DNA of 64,000 bases from [Phialemoniopsis] sp. UDSM-2020 (GCA_018873225.1 JAEILZ010000003.1:2542001-2606000), one strand, 5' to 3'. Positions 31,301 to 44,807 are shown, numbered from the stretch's first letter. Notes: generated from the sequence alone by a model not told the origin. Numbers and translations: made by a program.

Positions 31301-32843
31301 GCAAATGAGAGCTTGACACAATTGACACGCATACTCGCATCTAAACCAGCATGGATTTACAAGTGTGGCTGGACAAGGATTGAGGTGACACGACGCACGT
31401 CAAAAGAGAAGAAAAAGGAAAGCCAACACCTTAATTACCCCTTTACCTGACGTGTATGTACCTTCGTACCGATCTATCGTTTATCGGATTTCGTTTCCCG
31501 GCATTTGCACAGCTGCCAAGCTCTGGCTGCATGGCAGGGTGTGATTTTCGCAGGGCAAGACGGAGAATTTTCTTTTTCTTCTTTCGACATTCCTCTTCGA
31601 TAAGTATTCAGACATGTACGCTGTCATAATTATTTTCCACGCACGATGATGAGTGATCTACGCAGTTCGTAGATTTTGACGTTTGCAGGATCCTTGCCCC
31701 TGGATGTATGTAATAATCGTAAAACTCTCTGTGCGAGATACTGCACGGCCCGGAACCTTAATCGAAAGCAGAAATGCCCATATCGCAGGCATCCGTGTAG
31801 ATCTTCACTGGAACAGGTGCTCTGCTGTCCACATCTCCATGAGGCCCTGTCGCTATGCCAGCCAACCGTGCCAACGTAACGAAGTATTTGTGGCGTCAGA
31901 GACACAGACAGCGAATAGGTCGAGTAGGTAGAAGCCAAGACAGAACTCGAGCAGGGAGCGCAATTACGCTGGACAAGGGCACGAGTCAAGCTAAGAGTCA
32001 AGCGCGACACTAGACCGTCAGGCCGAGCATTCTAGTCATGCTTGAACCTGGAGAAAGCTATGCAAGGTAGCAGCTGGACTGTCTGTTAGTGAGCGTTCTG
32101 ATTCGACGTTACACCGAGCCATCATCTCAAACAGAGCAGGGATCGCCTCGTCTGGGGTCGGCATGTCGACATATTCTCCCCCGTCCTCCATGTGTGGGTT
32201 CCCAGTCAGGATTGTTAGGGGTCCCCCGGCACACAACTTCATGTCTTCAGTCTTGTCCTCCCAATCATATGGCCCGGATCGTTCCAGGACCCAGGTAGAT
32301 TGAAGACCGGCTGCAGCCAGGACCGAATTCAGTATCGACCGCCGCCAACAGCCACTCCTCTCAAGTTCTTCGCTTCTTGAGGCCAGGCTATCCATGCTGA
32401 AGCATCCCCCCCGAAGGCTGAAGCTCGAGGGGAATCAGGCGAGACATGCCCATCCCATGTTCCCCAAGTCTTCCCTTGACCTTCTCGACTCTCCCATCGT
32501 CTCCTCACCTTGGTGAAAGGGTCTTCAACACCCCGGACTAGCGCCGTTGTCTATTAATTGCTCGTCAACGGTCTTTACGTTGATAGGAAAGTCGCTCGAG
32601 CGGCCAATATCCCTCTACTAGACAAGGACCGGGTTCTTCTCCGCTCGCCGCGTCGATCTTGTCCAGAACAGCCCTCGTTGCCCCTGATATCTTCGCTCCA
32701 ACACCCTGGCTTGCCCATGGGGTCGCCCTTCGACTTTACCTTTTAACTTTTAAGCTCGCGATTTTCCATTAAACCACTCTCTGTCCCCTCCGTGAGAGGG
32801 ACTCTTTCCGAAAAAGCCCATGATCAGCGAGTCCTAGGTCAAC
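28373..32843. other. gene-poor region, 4.5 kb
   Basis: The longest stretch without a convincing gene. Frames of 60-140 codons occur on both strands (for example 29283-29549 +, 30126-30539 +, 30303-30587 -, 31630-32010 -), none with a recognisable domain. No terminal repeats, target-site duplications or transposase/reverse-transcriptase motifs were seen. It has one TACTCCGTA (29340-29348) and an AGTAAGTAAGTAAGTAGG run (30801-30818). A decayed gene or mobile element is possible but cannot be shown by eye. Confidence 0.4.
32036..32395 (-). CDS. hypothetical small protein, 119 residues (weak)
   Basis: A complete ATG-to-stop frame in the gene-poor region, divergent from the receptor gene at 32844. 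The composition is balanced (WVLERSGPYDWEDKTED, PTPDEAIPALFEMMARC) and looks more protein-like than nearby frames. No domain, signal peptide or membrane segment is visible. It could be one exon of a larger gene, a remnant, or chance. Confidence 0.25.
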   Translation of the reverse strand: MDSLASRSEELERSGCWRRSILNSVLAAAGLQSTWVLERSGPYDWEDKTEDMKLCAGGPLTILTGNPHMEDGGEYVDMPTPDEAIPALFEMMARCNVESERSLTDSPAATLHSFLQVQA

Positions 32844-34434
32844 ATGGAGGTCGTCGAGAATCGCAAACTCGCGGTGCTAGGCGCCGATGGCGTCCTAATC
32901 GCCATGTTGGCCATCTTTCTGAGCATGAGGCTCTGGGTCCGCTTTGGTATCTTGAGGCATTTCGCCTGGGACGATGGTAAGTTACTGTCCTGACAGCACG
33001 CTTTCTGCGCTTCCGTAGTAAAAGAGCCAATCGCTAACCGTCGACCATGAAGCCTTCGTGCTCGCGAGCGCTGTATGTCTTGCCCTAGCCCGGTCGCGAT
33101 GTATCTGTACTCGGCTTCTAACCAATAGTGATAGGTCTTTACGTTCGGCCTGCTTGCAGCGATGATGACATGTAAGTTGTCACAGTCCATCGTCTGATCC
33201 GTCTTCCCGCTACAGTCGCTGACATCCTTCGAAGCAACCCAATACGGTCTCGGGAGACACCGCAAGGACATCGCAGACGCTGACTGGGATATCTATGTCA
33301 AGATTAACCTGGTTGTCTCTTGCTGCTACATCTCCGGATTTGTTCTCGCCAAGATGTCGTTCGCCTACCTGTATCTCAAAGTTCTTCCGGAGCGCAAGTA
33401 CCAGAGGCTCAATAAGTTTATGTTGTGTTTTCTGACTGCGCAGTGGATCGAGGAGATCTGCGTGGTGCTCTTCGCGTGCAAACCAATCCCAAAGGTCTGG
33501 TCACCTTTTATGGAGGGTAAATGCCTGGATTTGACGTACTTCTTCTACGCTGTGGTATGTTTGGACTATCTCGCCTCTACCTTTGATTCCCGTACGCTGA
33601 CAGAAACGTTCAGTTTGCGATCAAGCTTGTCACGGATCTCATCCTCTTCATCGAGCCCATCCCGACCATGTGGAAACTTCAGCTCCCGATCGCGAAACGA
33701 GTTGGTCTCATCGCCATGCTGTCCATTGGTCTCTTGTGAGTCGAATAACCGAATATCTTGTAGGACCATAGGCTGACTCTCGAAAGCGTCTGCATCATCT
33801 CAATCATCCGTGTGACCTACGTTGGCTTCAACAAAGGCGACCCGTCATGTAAGTTGTCTCCCTGTCCAGATATTCGCCTGCATATTTCTGACTTGGAGCC
33901 TACTTAGTTACCGGTGTCGATGCTCAGATCTGGTCTGCTGTCGAGGTCACCTCGCTGCTCATCTGCTCCTGCATTCCGTTGCTTCGTCCCGCCGTCAAGA
34001 AATTCCCCGCACTCAACCGTGCCCTGGGTCTTTCTTCAGATCACAGCTCGAATCCATACTACGGCGGCAAGACCGGCTCTGGAGGCGTATCGATTGCGCT
34101 TGCAAGCAGACATAAGGATAAATACCTCCAGTCCCAGAAGACGAGTAATCAGAGTCGTGTCCGCTCAAATCACTTCGGTATCACCAGCACGGCTGCGCCC
34201 AAAGTCCTGTCGAGCAGTGCGGCCAGCACAGACGAAATTTTCCCGCACGATGTGGATAAGCACGGCGGTATTCTCGTGACTCGCGACATCCAGATGGGTG
34301 TCGAAGACAGGCACGACAATGAAGTTCATGAGGACACTAGCTCCCAGCTGAGCGATGATTCGGTGACGAGGCCCAGGCAGGCCAAGGTGGGCGGCAAGGC
34401 AGGCGGTAACATGAGCTGGCTCGCCGGAAAGTAA
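32844..34434 (+). CDS. SAT4/PTH11-type rhodopsin-like seven-helix membrane protein
   Basis: Seven exons: 32844-32976, 33053-33072, 33135-33171, 33235-33554, 33614-33735, 33787-33848 and 33908-34434, giving 406 residues with all phases matching. Exon 2 is only 20 nt and exon 3 only 37 nt. Exon 4 was started after GAAG at 33234 because the CAG at 33213-33215 gives a stop. About seven hydrophobic helices are visible, including VLIAMLAIFLSM, FVLASAVFTFGLLAAMM, LVVSCCYISGFVLAKMSFAYL and ICVVLFACKPI. They are followed by a hydrophilic tail of about 130 residues. Family hallmarks include the WDD after helix 1, the QYGLGRH loop and the CKPIPKVW motif. This family includes PTH11-like candidate G-protein-coupled receptors of filamentous fungi. 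No CFEM domain is present. The ligand is unknown. Confidence 0.85.
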
Positions 34435-35133
34435 TGGACATCATACGCTACTATGCATGAAATGTCACGGCCGGCTGTGCATATCATCGGGATTCTGGGT
34501 GCTTGGGAGGCACCTGTGTGACGATATCAAGACAGGACATCTCGTTATCTATTTGAAGAGAGACGAGATGTTGAAAGGAAAAAAGTAGCGCTGCTTGTTA
34601 TGCGTTTTCACTTCGCGCACGTGGAATTGCCTGAGTTAGCAGGAAGGTCATGATCGTGGACTTACCTAATATTACTTAACTGGACATATTCATCCCCCTG
34701 TATTATTATATGCTAAGATGTGATGATGTTGTCTTTGGCTTTCCTGATAGCTGTGACTCGGACCTTTTTTTCAGGGGGAGGAGCGGCGAGCTCTGTTGAT
34801 CCTACGCCCAAGGCTCTTTTGCGCACAGACCAGCCCACATGCACTCCTACCTGATCCCTGTCTGTTATCCACACCCGCACACCCACGCTGCCCCAGCCTC
34901 GAGATGTGAATCGACTTTACTCAAACTACACGTCCTGGTCTCACAGGAGATGCCCTTGAACTAGCCGACTGGATAGCTACACAATTGCCCTTGACATGGT
35001 GTCGACGCAGGTGCAGCAGCGTCCTTGAACCCAGACAACTGAGTCGCAGCGGCGACACGGGACACGTTGCTCGTCGTCCAATCTACCCTACACCATTGAA
35101 CCCACTACAGCTGCTGCCCCCGCCGCCATCAAT
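34435..35133. other. intergenic region and SEC6 5' leader
   Basis: About 700 bases. Upstream of SEC6 lies an ATG (34996) opening an 11-codon frame including its stop at 35028, ending 105 bases before the main ATG; it is a candidate upstream ORF. No other gene is supported. Confidence 0.4.
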
Positions 35134-37389
35134 ATGGATGCGCCGCCCGTCAAGCTCGCCGAGCTGCTACGGCATCCCGACGATCTCGACAAGATTCCCG
35201 CCCTGAAGCTGGAGTTCGCGCGCAAGAAGGGAGCTATCGACTCTCAGCTCCGCGGGGGTCTGCGCGACCAGCTCGAGACGACGCAGGGCGGCATGACCGG
35301 GCTCGCAGACGGTCAAAAGGCCGTCCAGCAGATCAAGGACGAGATGATCAAGATCGACAAGCTATGCTCCGAGAGCCAGAACATGATCCGGGACTTTGCC
35401 ACCATCAATCTCGTCTCGCAGGCCCACCGCAACTTTGGCGCCGTCGAGGCCATGCGCCGCAACCTCGAGACCTTCAACGACCGTCTGGCCACCGTCGAGG
35501 CTATGTTGCGGCAGGACGAGGACGATCGCGAGAACATGCCGAATCTACTTCCCATCCACTACGAGCTGACACAACTGAGAAATATACGAGATGATGCGAT
35601 CGAGCAGATCGGACGCGCGGACGACCCTAGCCTACAGTCTACGCTCGAGGATTATTTCGAGCGGCTGGATGGTGCCATTGACTGGTTCGACGAGCACGTC
35701 GGTCTGATTGCAACTAGTCTGATCAATCTCGTCACCTCAGAGAACAATGGCTTGGTGGTCAGGTTCGCGCTGATTATAGAAGCAGAGGAAAAGAGCGACC
35801 AGAGAGTCATGGCGTTACAAGAAGCTATGAGGGACCACAAAGAGATTGCCTCTCGGTTCCAAGGCATCACAGATGGTGCCAAAACAGTCAGAGGCTACAA
35901 GGACAAGTTTATGTTGGCGATAAAGGCCTTTGCAGAAGCCCAATTCACAGCCACGAGGGATGAATTCCTGGAGGACCCATCAAAACTGGAAAAGCTGCTC
36001 AAGTGGTACTTCAATGACCTCAATGCGGTCAAGCTTGGCATGGTGCCATTGATGCCCAAGAAGTGGAAGATATTCAAGACGTACGGAGATATATACCATG
36101 AACTCATGCACGACTTCCTCGTGGGCATGATCGAGGACCCCGAGGCCAGCTCAGCCAATACGCTGGAAATTATCAACTGGCCCGAGAAGTATTACAAAAA
36201 GATGAACAAACTCGGCTTCAAGCAGGATGGACTCAAGCCCCACGTCATCGACAACCGGGAGACAGAGCTTGTCAGAGACTTCAGGCAGCTTATTATCAAA
36301 TTCCTGGACGAGTGGATCGACCGGATCTTCAAGCAGGAGAGAAAGGACTTTGCGGAGCGCAACGTGGAAGGGTCGAACCTGGATCAGGACGAATACGGCT
36401 ACTTCCGGACGCGAAACCTGGTGGACATGTGGAGGATGCTGCGGGAGCAGCTCGACGTCGCCGCCAACTCTCAGCGCACAGACGTGGTGGAGGGTGTGAT
36501 CGACGCCATGTTCCTACGGCTACGCGGCAGGCAACAATCCTTCCAGCGGATGCTCGAAGAGGAGGCGCAACGATACGAGAGTGGCAAGGAGCCTGAGCTG
36601 GAGGGCTTCCAGGCCTTACAAGACTGGCTTGTTGCTACTGCCAACGACCAGATTGCCTGCGTCGACGACAACGAAGAGGAGGGCCGCCTGGCTTACCTGT
36701 CTAGCTTCCGGGAGAAGTTTGAGCCCCTCGTGTCGCAGCAGTACATGGAGCGCGCCGAGGCAGAGGTGACCGCTCTGAGGGATGGCTACATCGACTTTAG
36801 CACCTGGTGCATCAACAAGTTCACCACCCTCATCTTCGCCGTCGACTTCCGCACCGTCATGCCCGAATTCTTCACGCCGCGCTGGTACACGAGCACGGCT
36901 ATGAAGCAGATGATCGTCACGTTCGAGGAGTACGTCGGCGACTACCGCCAGGTGCTGCACCACTCGCTCGTCGACATCTTCATCGAGATCTTCTCGGACG
37001 ACGTCCTCGCGCGCTACCTCATGGCCGTGCGCAACAAGGGCGTCAAGTTCCGCCGCACCGACCAGTTCCAGGAGAAGATCTTCAACGACATATCGACCAT
37101 CTTCGAGTTCTTTGACGGCCTGCCCAACCCGGACGTCGCCAACCAGCTCAAGCAGCAGTGGCGCGTGACGGAGCAGTTCCTGGCGCTGCTGACGGTCGAC
37201 AAGGACGCGCTGCCCGACACGTTTGAGCAGTTCAAGAGCGCCTACTGGGACCTGCAGATCAGCTGGGTCGAGGCCGTGCTGCGGTCGAGGGACGACTTTG
37301 AGAGGAGCATGCTCAACGCCGTCAAGGCGAGGGCGGCGCAGATGTACGTGGACAGGGGGATGGAGACCATCATGAGCAAGGTCAAATGA
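35134..37389 (+). CDS. SEC6: exocyst complex component Sec6
   Basis: Intronless, 751 residues, close to the usual fungal Sec6 length. The N-terminus (KLAELLRHPDDLDKIPALKLEF) leads into a coiled-coil stretch (about 40-140), then the long helical-bundle rods of the Sec6 family through to the C-terminus (TVDKDALPDTFEQFKSAYWD... near the end). Conserved family stretches include LPIHYELTQLRNIRDDA, the run from SRFQGI through KDKF, and FTPRWYTSTAMKQMI. Sec6 is a core subunit of the octameric exocyst, which tethers secretory vesicles at the plasma membrane and in hyphae serves tip growth. The ATG follows a pyrimidine- and AC-rich leader. The 3' third is distinctly GC-rich at third positions. Confidence 0.95.
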   Translation: MDAPPVKLAELLRHPDDLDKIPALKLEFARKKGAIDSQLRGGLRDQLETTQGGMTGLADGQKAVQQIKDEMIKIDKLCSESQNMIRDFATINLVSQAHRNFGAVEAMRRNLETFNDRLATVEAMLRQDEDDRENMPNLLPIHYELTQLRNIRDDAIEQIGRADDPSLQSTLEDYFERLDGAIDWFDEHVGLIATSLINLVTSENNGLVVRFALIIEAEEKSDQRVMALQEAMRDHKEIASRFQGITDGAKTVRGYKDKFMLAIKAFAEAQFTATRDEFLEDPSKLEKLLKWYFNDLNAVKLGMVPLMPKKWKIFKTYGDIYHELMHDFLVGMIEDPEASSANTLEIINWPEKYYKKMNKLGFKQDGLKPHVIDNRETELVRDFRQLIIKFLDEWIDRIFKQERKDFAERNVEGSNLDQDEYGYFRTRNLVDMWRMLREQLDVAANSQRTDVVEGVIDAMFLRLRGRQQSFQRMLEEEAQRYESGKEPELEGFQALQDWLVATANDQIACVDDNEEEGRLAYLSSFREKFEPLVSQQYMERAEAEVTALRDGYIDFSTWCINKFTTLIFAVDFRTVMPEFFTPRWYTSTAMKQMIVTFEEYVGDYRQVLHHSLVDIFIEIFSDDVLARYLMAVRNKGVKFRRTDQFQEKIFNDISTIFEFFDGLPNPDVANQLKQQWRVTEQFLALLTVDKDALPDTFEQFKSAYWDLQISWVEAVLRSRDDFERSMLNAVKARAAQMYVDRGMETIMSKVK

Positions 37390-37668
37390 ACGTAATGAAC
37401 TCTCTCGTCTTGAAGGGACGATTTTCTTGTTAGCATGTATCATTAAAATATATATTGGAGCCATGAGAAGGCGCCACAATTTACGAGTTGGACATGCAGG
37501 ATCATCAACGACTTGGAATTGTGAGACAAACGTGCAGTTCATTGCTGTGATGTCCGACATGCTTGAAACCAATCCGCTATTTAAATCATCCAACATCTAG
37601 GTTATCCGAGCCCAGGTATATCTACTCTATACAATTATAATTTTTATATCACGCCAGAGCTGATTTCT

Positions 37669-39980
<2,312 letters not shown>

Positions 39981-40955
39981 ATGCCTTCTGCCCGGCTTGA
40001 AATTGTCAGCCCTACATTGCGACTTGCCGAGCTTCAGAGGCTGGCCTTCTGCTGCGGACTCAACTCGTCTGGTACGAGATCAACCATTGCTAATCACCTC
40101 AACTCGAAGCTACACAACTGGAAGCCGGCACCGCCACATTCTCGCATCCTCAGCATCGATCTTGGTGTCCGCAATCTCGCGTACAGTCTTCTCACCACTG
40201 ACAATGAGACACGTCGACGTCGAGCTGGCTCGGACGCGACAGCATCGGTGAAGCCTGCGCAGCTTCACACATGGCAGCGCCTGGCATTGTATCCGCGTGC
40301 TGGAGGCTCAACAGTCGACAGTGCCATAACAGAGGCTGCTCAAGATTTTAGCCCTGCTGCACTCAGCGAAGTGGCCGTTCAGCTCGTGCAAGAACGTCTT
40401 CTCCCACTGCAGCCTACCCACGTCCTCATCGAGAGGCAGCGCTTCCGATCTGGCGGCGGCGCAGCCGTCTTTGAGTGGACAGTACGCGTCAACTCGCTGG
40501 AAGCGATGCTGTACGCTGTATTTGCCCATCTACGTGCTACTGGCGCATGGGACGGGGTAGTCACGCCCATTGAGCCTCGCAAGGTCGCCCCCTTTGTGCT
40601 CGAGGATGACTCGGCGGCTCAGGAGAAACAAGGTGGCCGCAGTCCACCCCGAAAGAAAGCGAGTGACGTCAAGAAGCTCAAGATCGACTTGCTAGGAGAA
40701 ATGCTGATGGCCGGTGAAATCGACGTTGTCAGTGACGACGCGAGCAACATGGTCGCTGCGTACTTACACCGCTGGAGAACCAAATCCTCAAGGAAAAGAG
40801 ACCCGACTCCTAGCTTGCAGTTGCTCGGATCCGAGAAACTGGATGACCTCGCTGACAGTCTTCTCCAGGGCCTAGCCTGGCTGAAGTGGGAACAGAACAG
40901 GAAATTAGTGAAAGACCAAGGTGATAAGGCGTCGCTGATACCCTGTAGGGACTAA
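39981..40955 (+). CDS. CCE1: mitochondrial Holliday-junction resolvase, Cce1/Ydc2 type
   Basis: Intronless, 324 residues. The N-terminus has a SAP-like helix-turn-helix (ELQRLAFCCGLNSSGTRSTI, residues 17-36) as in fission yeast Ydc2. The RNase H-like core follows, with the expected acidic residues: Asp60 in ILSIDLGVRNLAY, Glu151 in VLIERQRFRSG, and the C-terminal pair in LDDLADSLLQGLAWLKW (Asp289 and Asp292). These enzymes cut four-way DNA junctions in mitochondria and keep mitochondrial DNA molecules from staying linked. A Lys/Arg-rich loop (about 215-235) looks like a lineage insertion. It lies tail-to-tail with a RecQ helicase gene, 108 bases apart, and head-to-head with GLR1. Confidence 0.92.
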   Translation: MPSARLEIVSPTLRLAELQRLAFCCGLNSSGTRSTIANHLNSKLHNWKPAPPHSRILSIDLGVRNLAYSLLTTDNETRRRRAGSDATASVKPAQLHTWQRLALYPRAGGSTVDSAITEAAQDFSPAALSEVAVQLVQERLLPLQPTHVLIERQRFRSGGGAAVFEWTVRVNSLEAMLYAVFAHLRATGAWDGVVTPIEPRKVAPFVLEDDSAAQEKQGGRSPPRKKASDVKKLKIDLLGEMLMAGEIDVVSDDASNMVAAYLHRWRTKSSRKRDPTPSLQLLGSEKLDDLADSLLQGLAWLKWEQNRKLVKDQGDKASLIPCRD

Positions 40956-41063
40956 ATAAGATACCCCAATTCTATGATTTACATGTATTGTACCTTTACA
41001 ATTCAAAGCATCCATGTGCTTCTTCCTTTCATGTGCAAATGCTCCGACTCTCAGATGGCCCAT

Positions 41064-42677
41064 CTAGTCGTACCAGCTGACACCATCGAATGCTCCCTCC
41101 TGCTGCTGTGTGCTCACCCACTCTTCGCTTGCCAGTCCTCTCTTCATCCTTCGCTTCAAATCTGCAGAGTCTTTGTGCCAGTCACAGGCATAGTCGCAGG
41201 CAGGGACCTTAGTCTCTCCGAAGTACTTGCAAATGGCGGCGTGGCGGCAACATGTGGTATCCTCGCAGTATGTAATGAGTTCCTGCAGACTCTTTATCCG
41301 TGCCACCCGGTTCGATCCCTCCTTGGAATCCTTCCTGATCATGCTAAAGAGGCGGCTGCTATCCTCACGACTGTAGTACAGGAAGCAGTAACTCGCCTTG
41401 CCGTCACGTCCCGCCCGGCCTGCTTCCTGGTAATAGCCCTCGAAGGACTTTGGCATTCGCCAATGACAGACGAATCGCACGTTGTCTTTGTCGATACCCA
41501 TCCCGAAAGCCGTTGTAGCCACGATGATGTCGTATCCAGGGTCGTTGTTGATCCATTTGGTGAGCGTCTCCTCCTTGGTCTCCTTGGACAGTTTCGCGTG
41601 GAACGGACGGGCTCCTATGCCCTCTTGCCGTAGCGCAGCTGCTATTGCCTCGCATTCGTCCCGAGACGTGGTGTAGATAATGCCGCTCACATTCTCCACC
41701 CGCTGGCCCATGGCGTCGATCTCTTGTCTCCTCTCCTCAGAGCCTCGCCTCTCATAGACTCCCTTCATCCAGGCGCAAAAATTGTCAAAGCGATCATCAG
41801 CCTCGTCGCTCGTAAATCGGATTTCCAGGTGCAAATTAGGTCGGTGGGCGGTCATAGTGAAACTCTTGAGCCTCTCCGGCGTCTTGTCCAGGCCCAACGT
41901 CGAGAGCACATCCCTACGAACTTGATCATTGGCAGTGGCGGTCAGACACATGATTGGTACATCGGGAAATGTCTCGCGGAACCATGACAGACGCTTGAAG
42001 TCCTTGCGGAAGTCATGTCCCCATTCTGAGATGCAGTGCGCCTCGTCTATAGCGATCCGGGCGAGCTCCTGTTGTTGGTGGACCAGCTTTAGGCGCTTGC
42101 GGAAGTAGTCACCGGAGCACAGCTCTGGCGTAACATAGAGCAATCGTGTCCGTGGGTGGCCGGATGCCAGGTCTTTCATGATGTGGTCCCTCTCCTCAGG
42201 TGGCGTATTGCTGTTGAGCGTCCGCGCATCAACGTTGGCCGAACGGAGAGCCTCGACTTGGTTCATCTACGGCATGTGAGTTCAGAAGAAGGCCACCTCA
42301 ACTTTTAAGCACAGCATAGCACATGACATACCATCAGACTCAGAAGGGGTGAGATGACAATAGTGACTGTGCGAAGCTGTCAGCGTGACTGTAATGTAGG
42401 AGCCCTTGGCTTACTTACTCCCATTGTCAATAACGGCAGGAAGCTGAAAACAGAGACTCTTGCCAAACGAGGTTGCGGCTTGCACAAAGACATCATGCCG
42501 GTCGAGGGCGGCTTGGATTATCTCAAGCTGGTAAGGTCTGGGATGGGCTGTCAGTCTTGACACATACAAAGTATCTCGAGACGGAGGCCAGAAGTACCTG
42601 AACGAAGTCTTGTTGAACTGCCTTCTCAATGTGAATTCTGGGTCGGCATATGAGTTGGTTCGCACGAGTATCGGCAT
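41064..42677 (-). CDS. compact RecQ-family ATP-dependent DNA helicase
   Basis: Four exons: 42677-42598, 42537-42419, 42366-42332 and 42266-41064, giving 478 residues. Exon joints rebuild RecQ motifs: KTSF|RPYQLEIIQ (motif 0), NG|ITIVISPLLSLM|MNQVEALR (motif Ia). Walker A reads ATSFGKS. DEAH is in IDEAHCISEWGHDFR, motif III is LTATAN and motif VI is YQEAGRAGRDG. A zinc-binding segment with paired Cys (CEDTTCCRHAAICKYFGE...CDYACDWH) follows, and the protein ends about 40 residues later with no winged-helix or HRDC domain visible. RecQ helicases unwind D-loops, junctions and stalled forks. The frame is open upstream of the chosen ATG as far as about 42795, so a longer N-terminus through another exon is possible. 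It is much shorter than Sgs1/QDE-3-type RecQ proteins. Confidence 0.88.
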
Positions 42678-44807
42678 TGTGGTGCTTGCAGGCTTGCAAT
42701 GAGCCAAGTACACGATGTGTCGATCGTGCCAAGGTGTATCCTGGATCCCCTGTATGTTTAGTGCTTGAGCATCCGGGTTTGCTTGACAAGGTCATGAGTT
42801 GACCCGACGTGTCTGATCGTAAACACGTCACATCACTTTTGTCGCCGCGCTTCAGTGTGTAACATCAAATGAAGGAAGATTATTTACTTCAAACCCGGCG
42901 TATTCGCGCGCTTCCGGGCGAGCAATGCTGAGTTCATTCACTCATGTTGCTGCCTTGAAATGCACACATACTTACGGTTGACTTGCCCTCATCTCAATCT
43001 GATCGAATTCTAGAATCTACAGCGCCAAGGGTGCTACGGGGTAAACCTCCAAGCTGTGTCTTAGTGGCACCCCTCCACCCCAGCTTGGCCAGGTGGCTGC
43101 AGGCATTAGCTTTCGCTTCTAGGTGCACGCTAGACAGCCTCCCGATACAGTACCTTCGCCCCTAGAACCTGACCAGAGTCGTGTTTGACGTTGCGTCGCC
43201 CGACTCCTGGAAATGATAGGGTCGCTTCCGGTAAGACCTTGGCATCATCAAGCTCTGTTTCTTTTCAATGCAAGTGCCTGCATACTCATGCTGAGGTTCG
43301 TCAGGCATGTACTTGATCTATCACAAGTGCTCTTTGCTTATTTCCATGAGTGAGAAGCAAGCATCAGATCACTCACTAGGCCTTGTCACTGAAGTATTTT
43401 CTAACAATGTCGATTCTTTCCGGTGAACGAATGAAGTTGACTACGATTCTGTCGCAGGTATTTATTCTACAAGTAACTTGTGGGCTTTGGCTGCCTGCAT
43501 ATGAAACATCTGATCTCTGGTGGTGATGTGCCCCCTTTCGGTTTCGTTTCGTTTGGCGATGAGTGAGACTGGCCAATGGATCGCGGGACGGATGCCTTCT
43601 GTGATCGGAATGGAGCGTTGACGGTGGCGTAGCGTGCGTGTGCCTTGCATTTTTGCGGCACGCTAAGAGGCTAAAGAAGGGGCACCCGAGGAACAGATTG
43701 GGTCGCCGCCGTTGGGTGTCTTTTCTGTGCCTGAGATGAATCTTAACAAGCTGTGGGGGCGATGTCAGCTCCAGCTGTTAGCAGCACATGTGGGCGGCGG
43801 GCGGGGGCCAGGGGGTGGTTGATGACACCCCTGGCAGACACCTGAATCTCCACAGGGTGCCTGGCAGTGGGAAGAAGCTCGCAGGGTTCCATCCCGAATC
43901 GGGTCAAGACTCGCCACGGCACCCCTGCGAAAAGCGTGCGCTCCCATCGTGCCAGCGCGCCAGGGTGCCAATGTCAGTGCCAGTGCAACAGTGCTAGAGC
44001 CAGAGCGTCCCACCCCCTTCCAGAAACTCCCTGAAAAAAAGAATTGGATCTTGAACCCAGCACGCTGAATGTCCCCAAAGACGCAAGGCTTGGCTGAAGT
44101 CGCAGCCCGCCCCCCCTTTCCCACACGCACCACCAACACTCACACACATGTGCACACCCCCAGTTGTCGTCCTCCTCCCCGTCCAAGCTCCTTAACAAGG
44201 GCAATACGAAAATTTGATTCTCTTCCTCACCCAGCAGAGATTCCCCTTGACGGAGATTCCGGGTTTCTCTGTCTGCTTGCCCATCTTTTCTCACCGTCGA
44301 GAAGCGGTGCCCTTTGCTGTCCGCCGCCGTGGGCATCTCCTACTACTGATACGGACCACCTCTCGCATTGCATGCAGCACGCGCTGCTGCCGCTCACCAA
44401 ACCTTGCCCGCTTGGCCAGTCGAGCCCGTTCGACTGACCAGCCGATTGATCCTTTATCCGCAGTGGTCCTAACGATTGAAGACTACTCGTTCCCCGGAGC
44501 ATCGGATCGAAATTATCGCGAGTCTCGTCACCAATCCGACGTCCTCCCTCCATCCTCACCGACATATATACACCTTCGATCGAGCTAGACTTCTGCCATG
44601 ACAGCCTCGAACAATTCGTCCACACCACTGCTGTCCTCCAACCAGAGACTGGCTTAGGCCATTCGGTTTCGTCTATTCAGGGTCGGCCGTTGCCTTGCCG
44701 GCACGAAAACGCCCCCTCTGAACCCGGATACCTTCAGGCCACCATCGCGCCATTGCCCCTTCTTGATATAGTTGCTCTTGCATTCTTGTACCGAACGGCT
44801 CTGCATC
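42678..44807. other. intergenic region upstream of SOG2
   Basis: 2.1 kb between two divergent genes. Frames up to 133 codons (44227-44628 -, 43765-44139 -, 44214-44588 +) have no domains; they overlap CT/GA-rich sequence typical of a long fungal leader. Nothing else is supported. Confidence 0.4.

Noticed and set aside
31630..32010. 126-codon minus-strand frame with an Arg/Ser-rich N-terminus like a mitochondrial presequence
   Set aside because: It has no ATG start (begins at GTG), no recognisable core, and lies in the gene-poor block.
36616..37596. 326-codon minus-strand frame opposite SEC6
   Set aside because: Shadow of the GC-rich 3' part of SEC6; no independent coding evidence.
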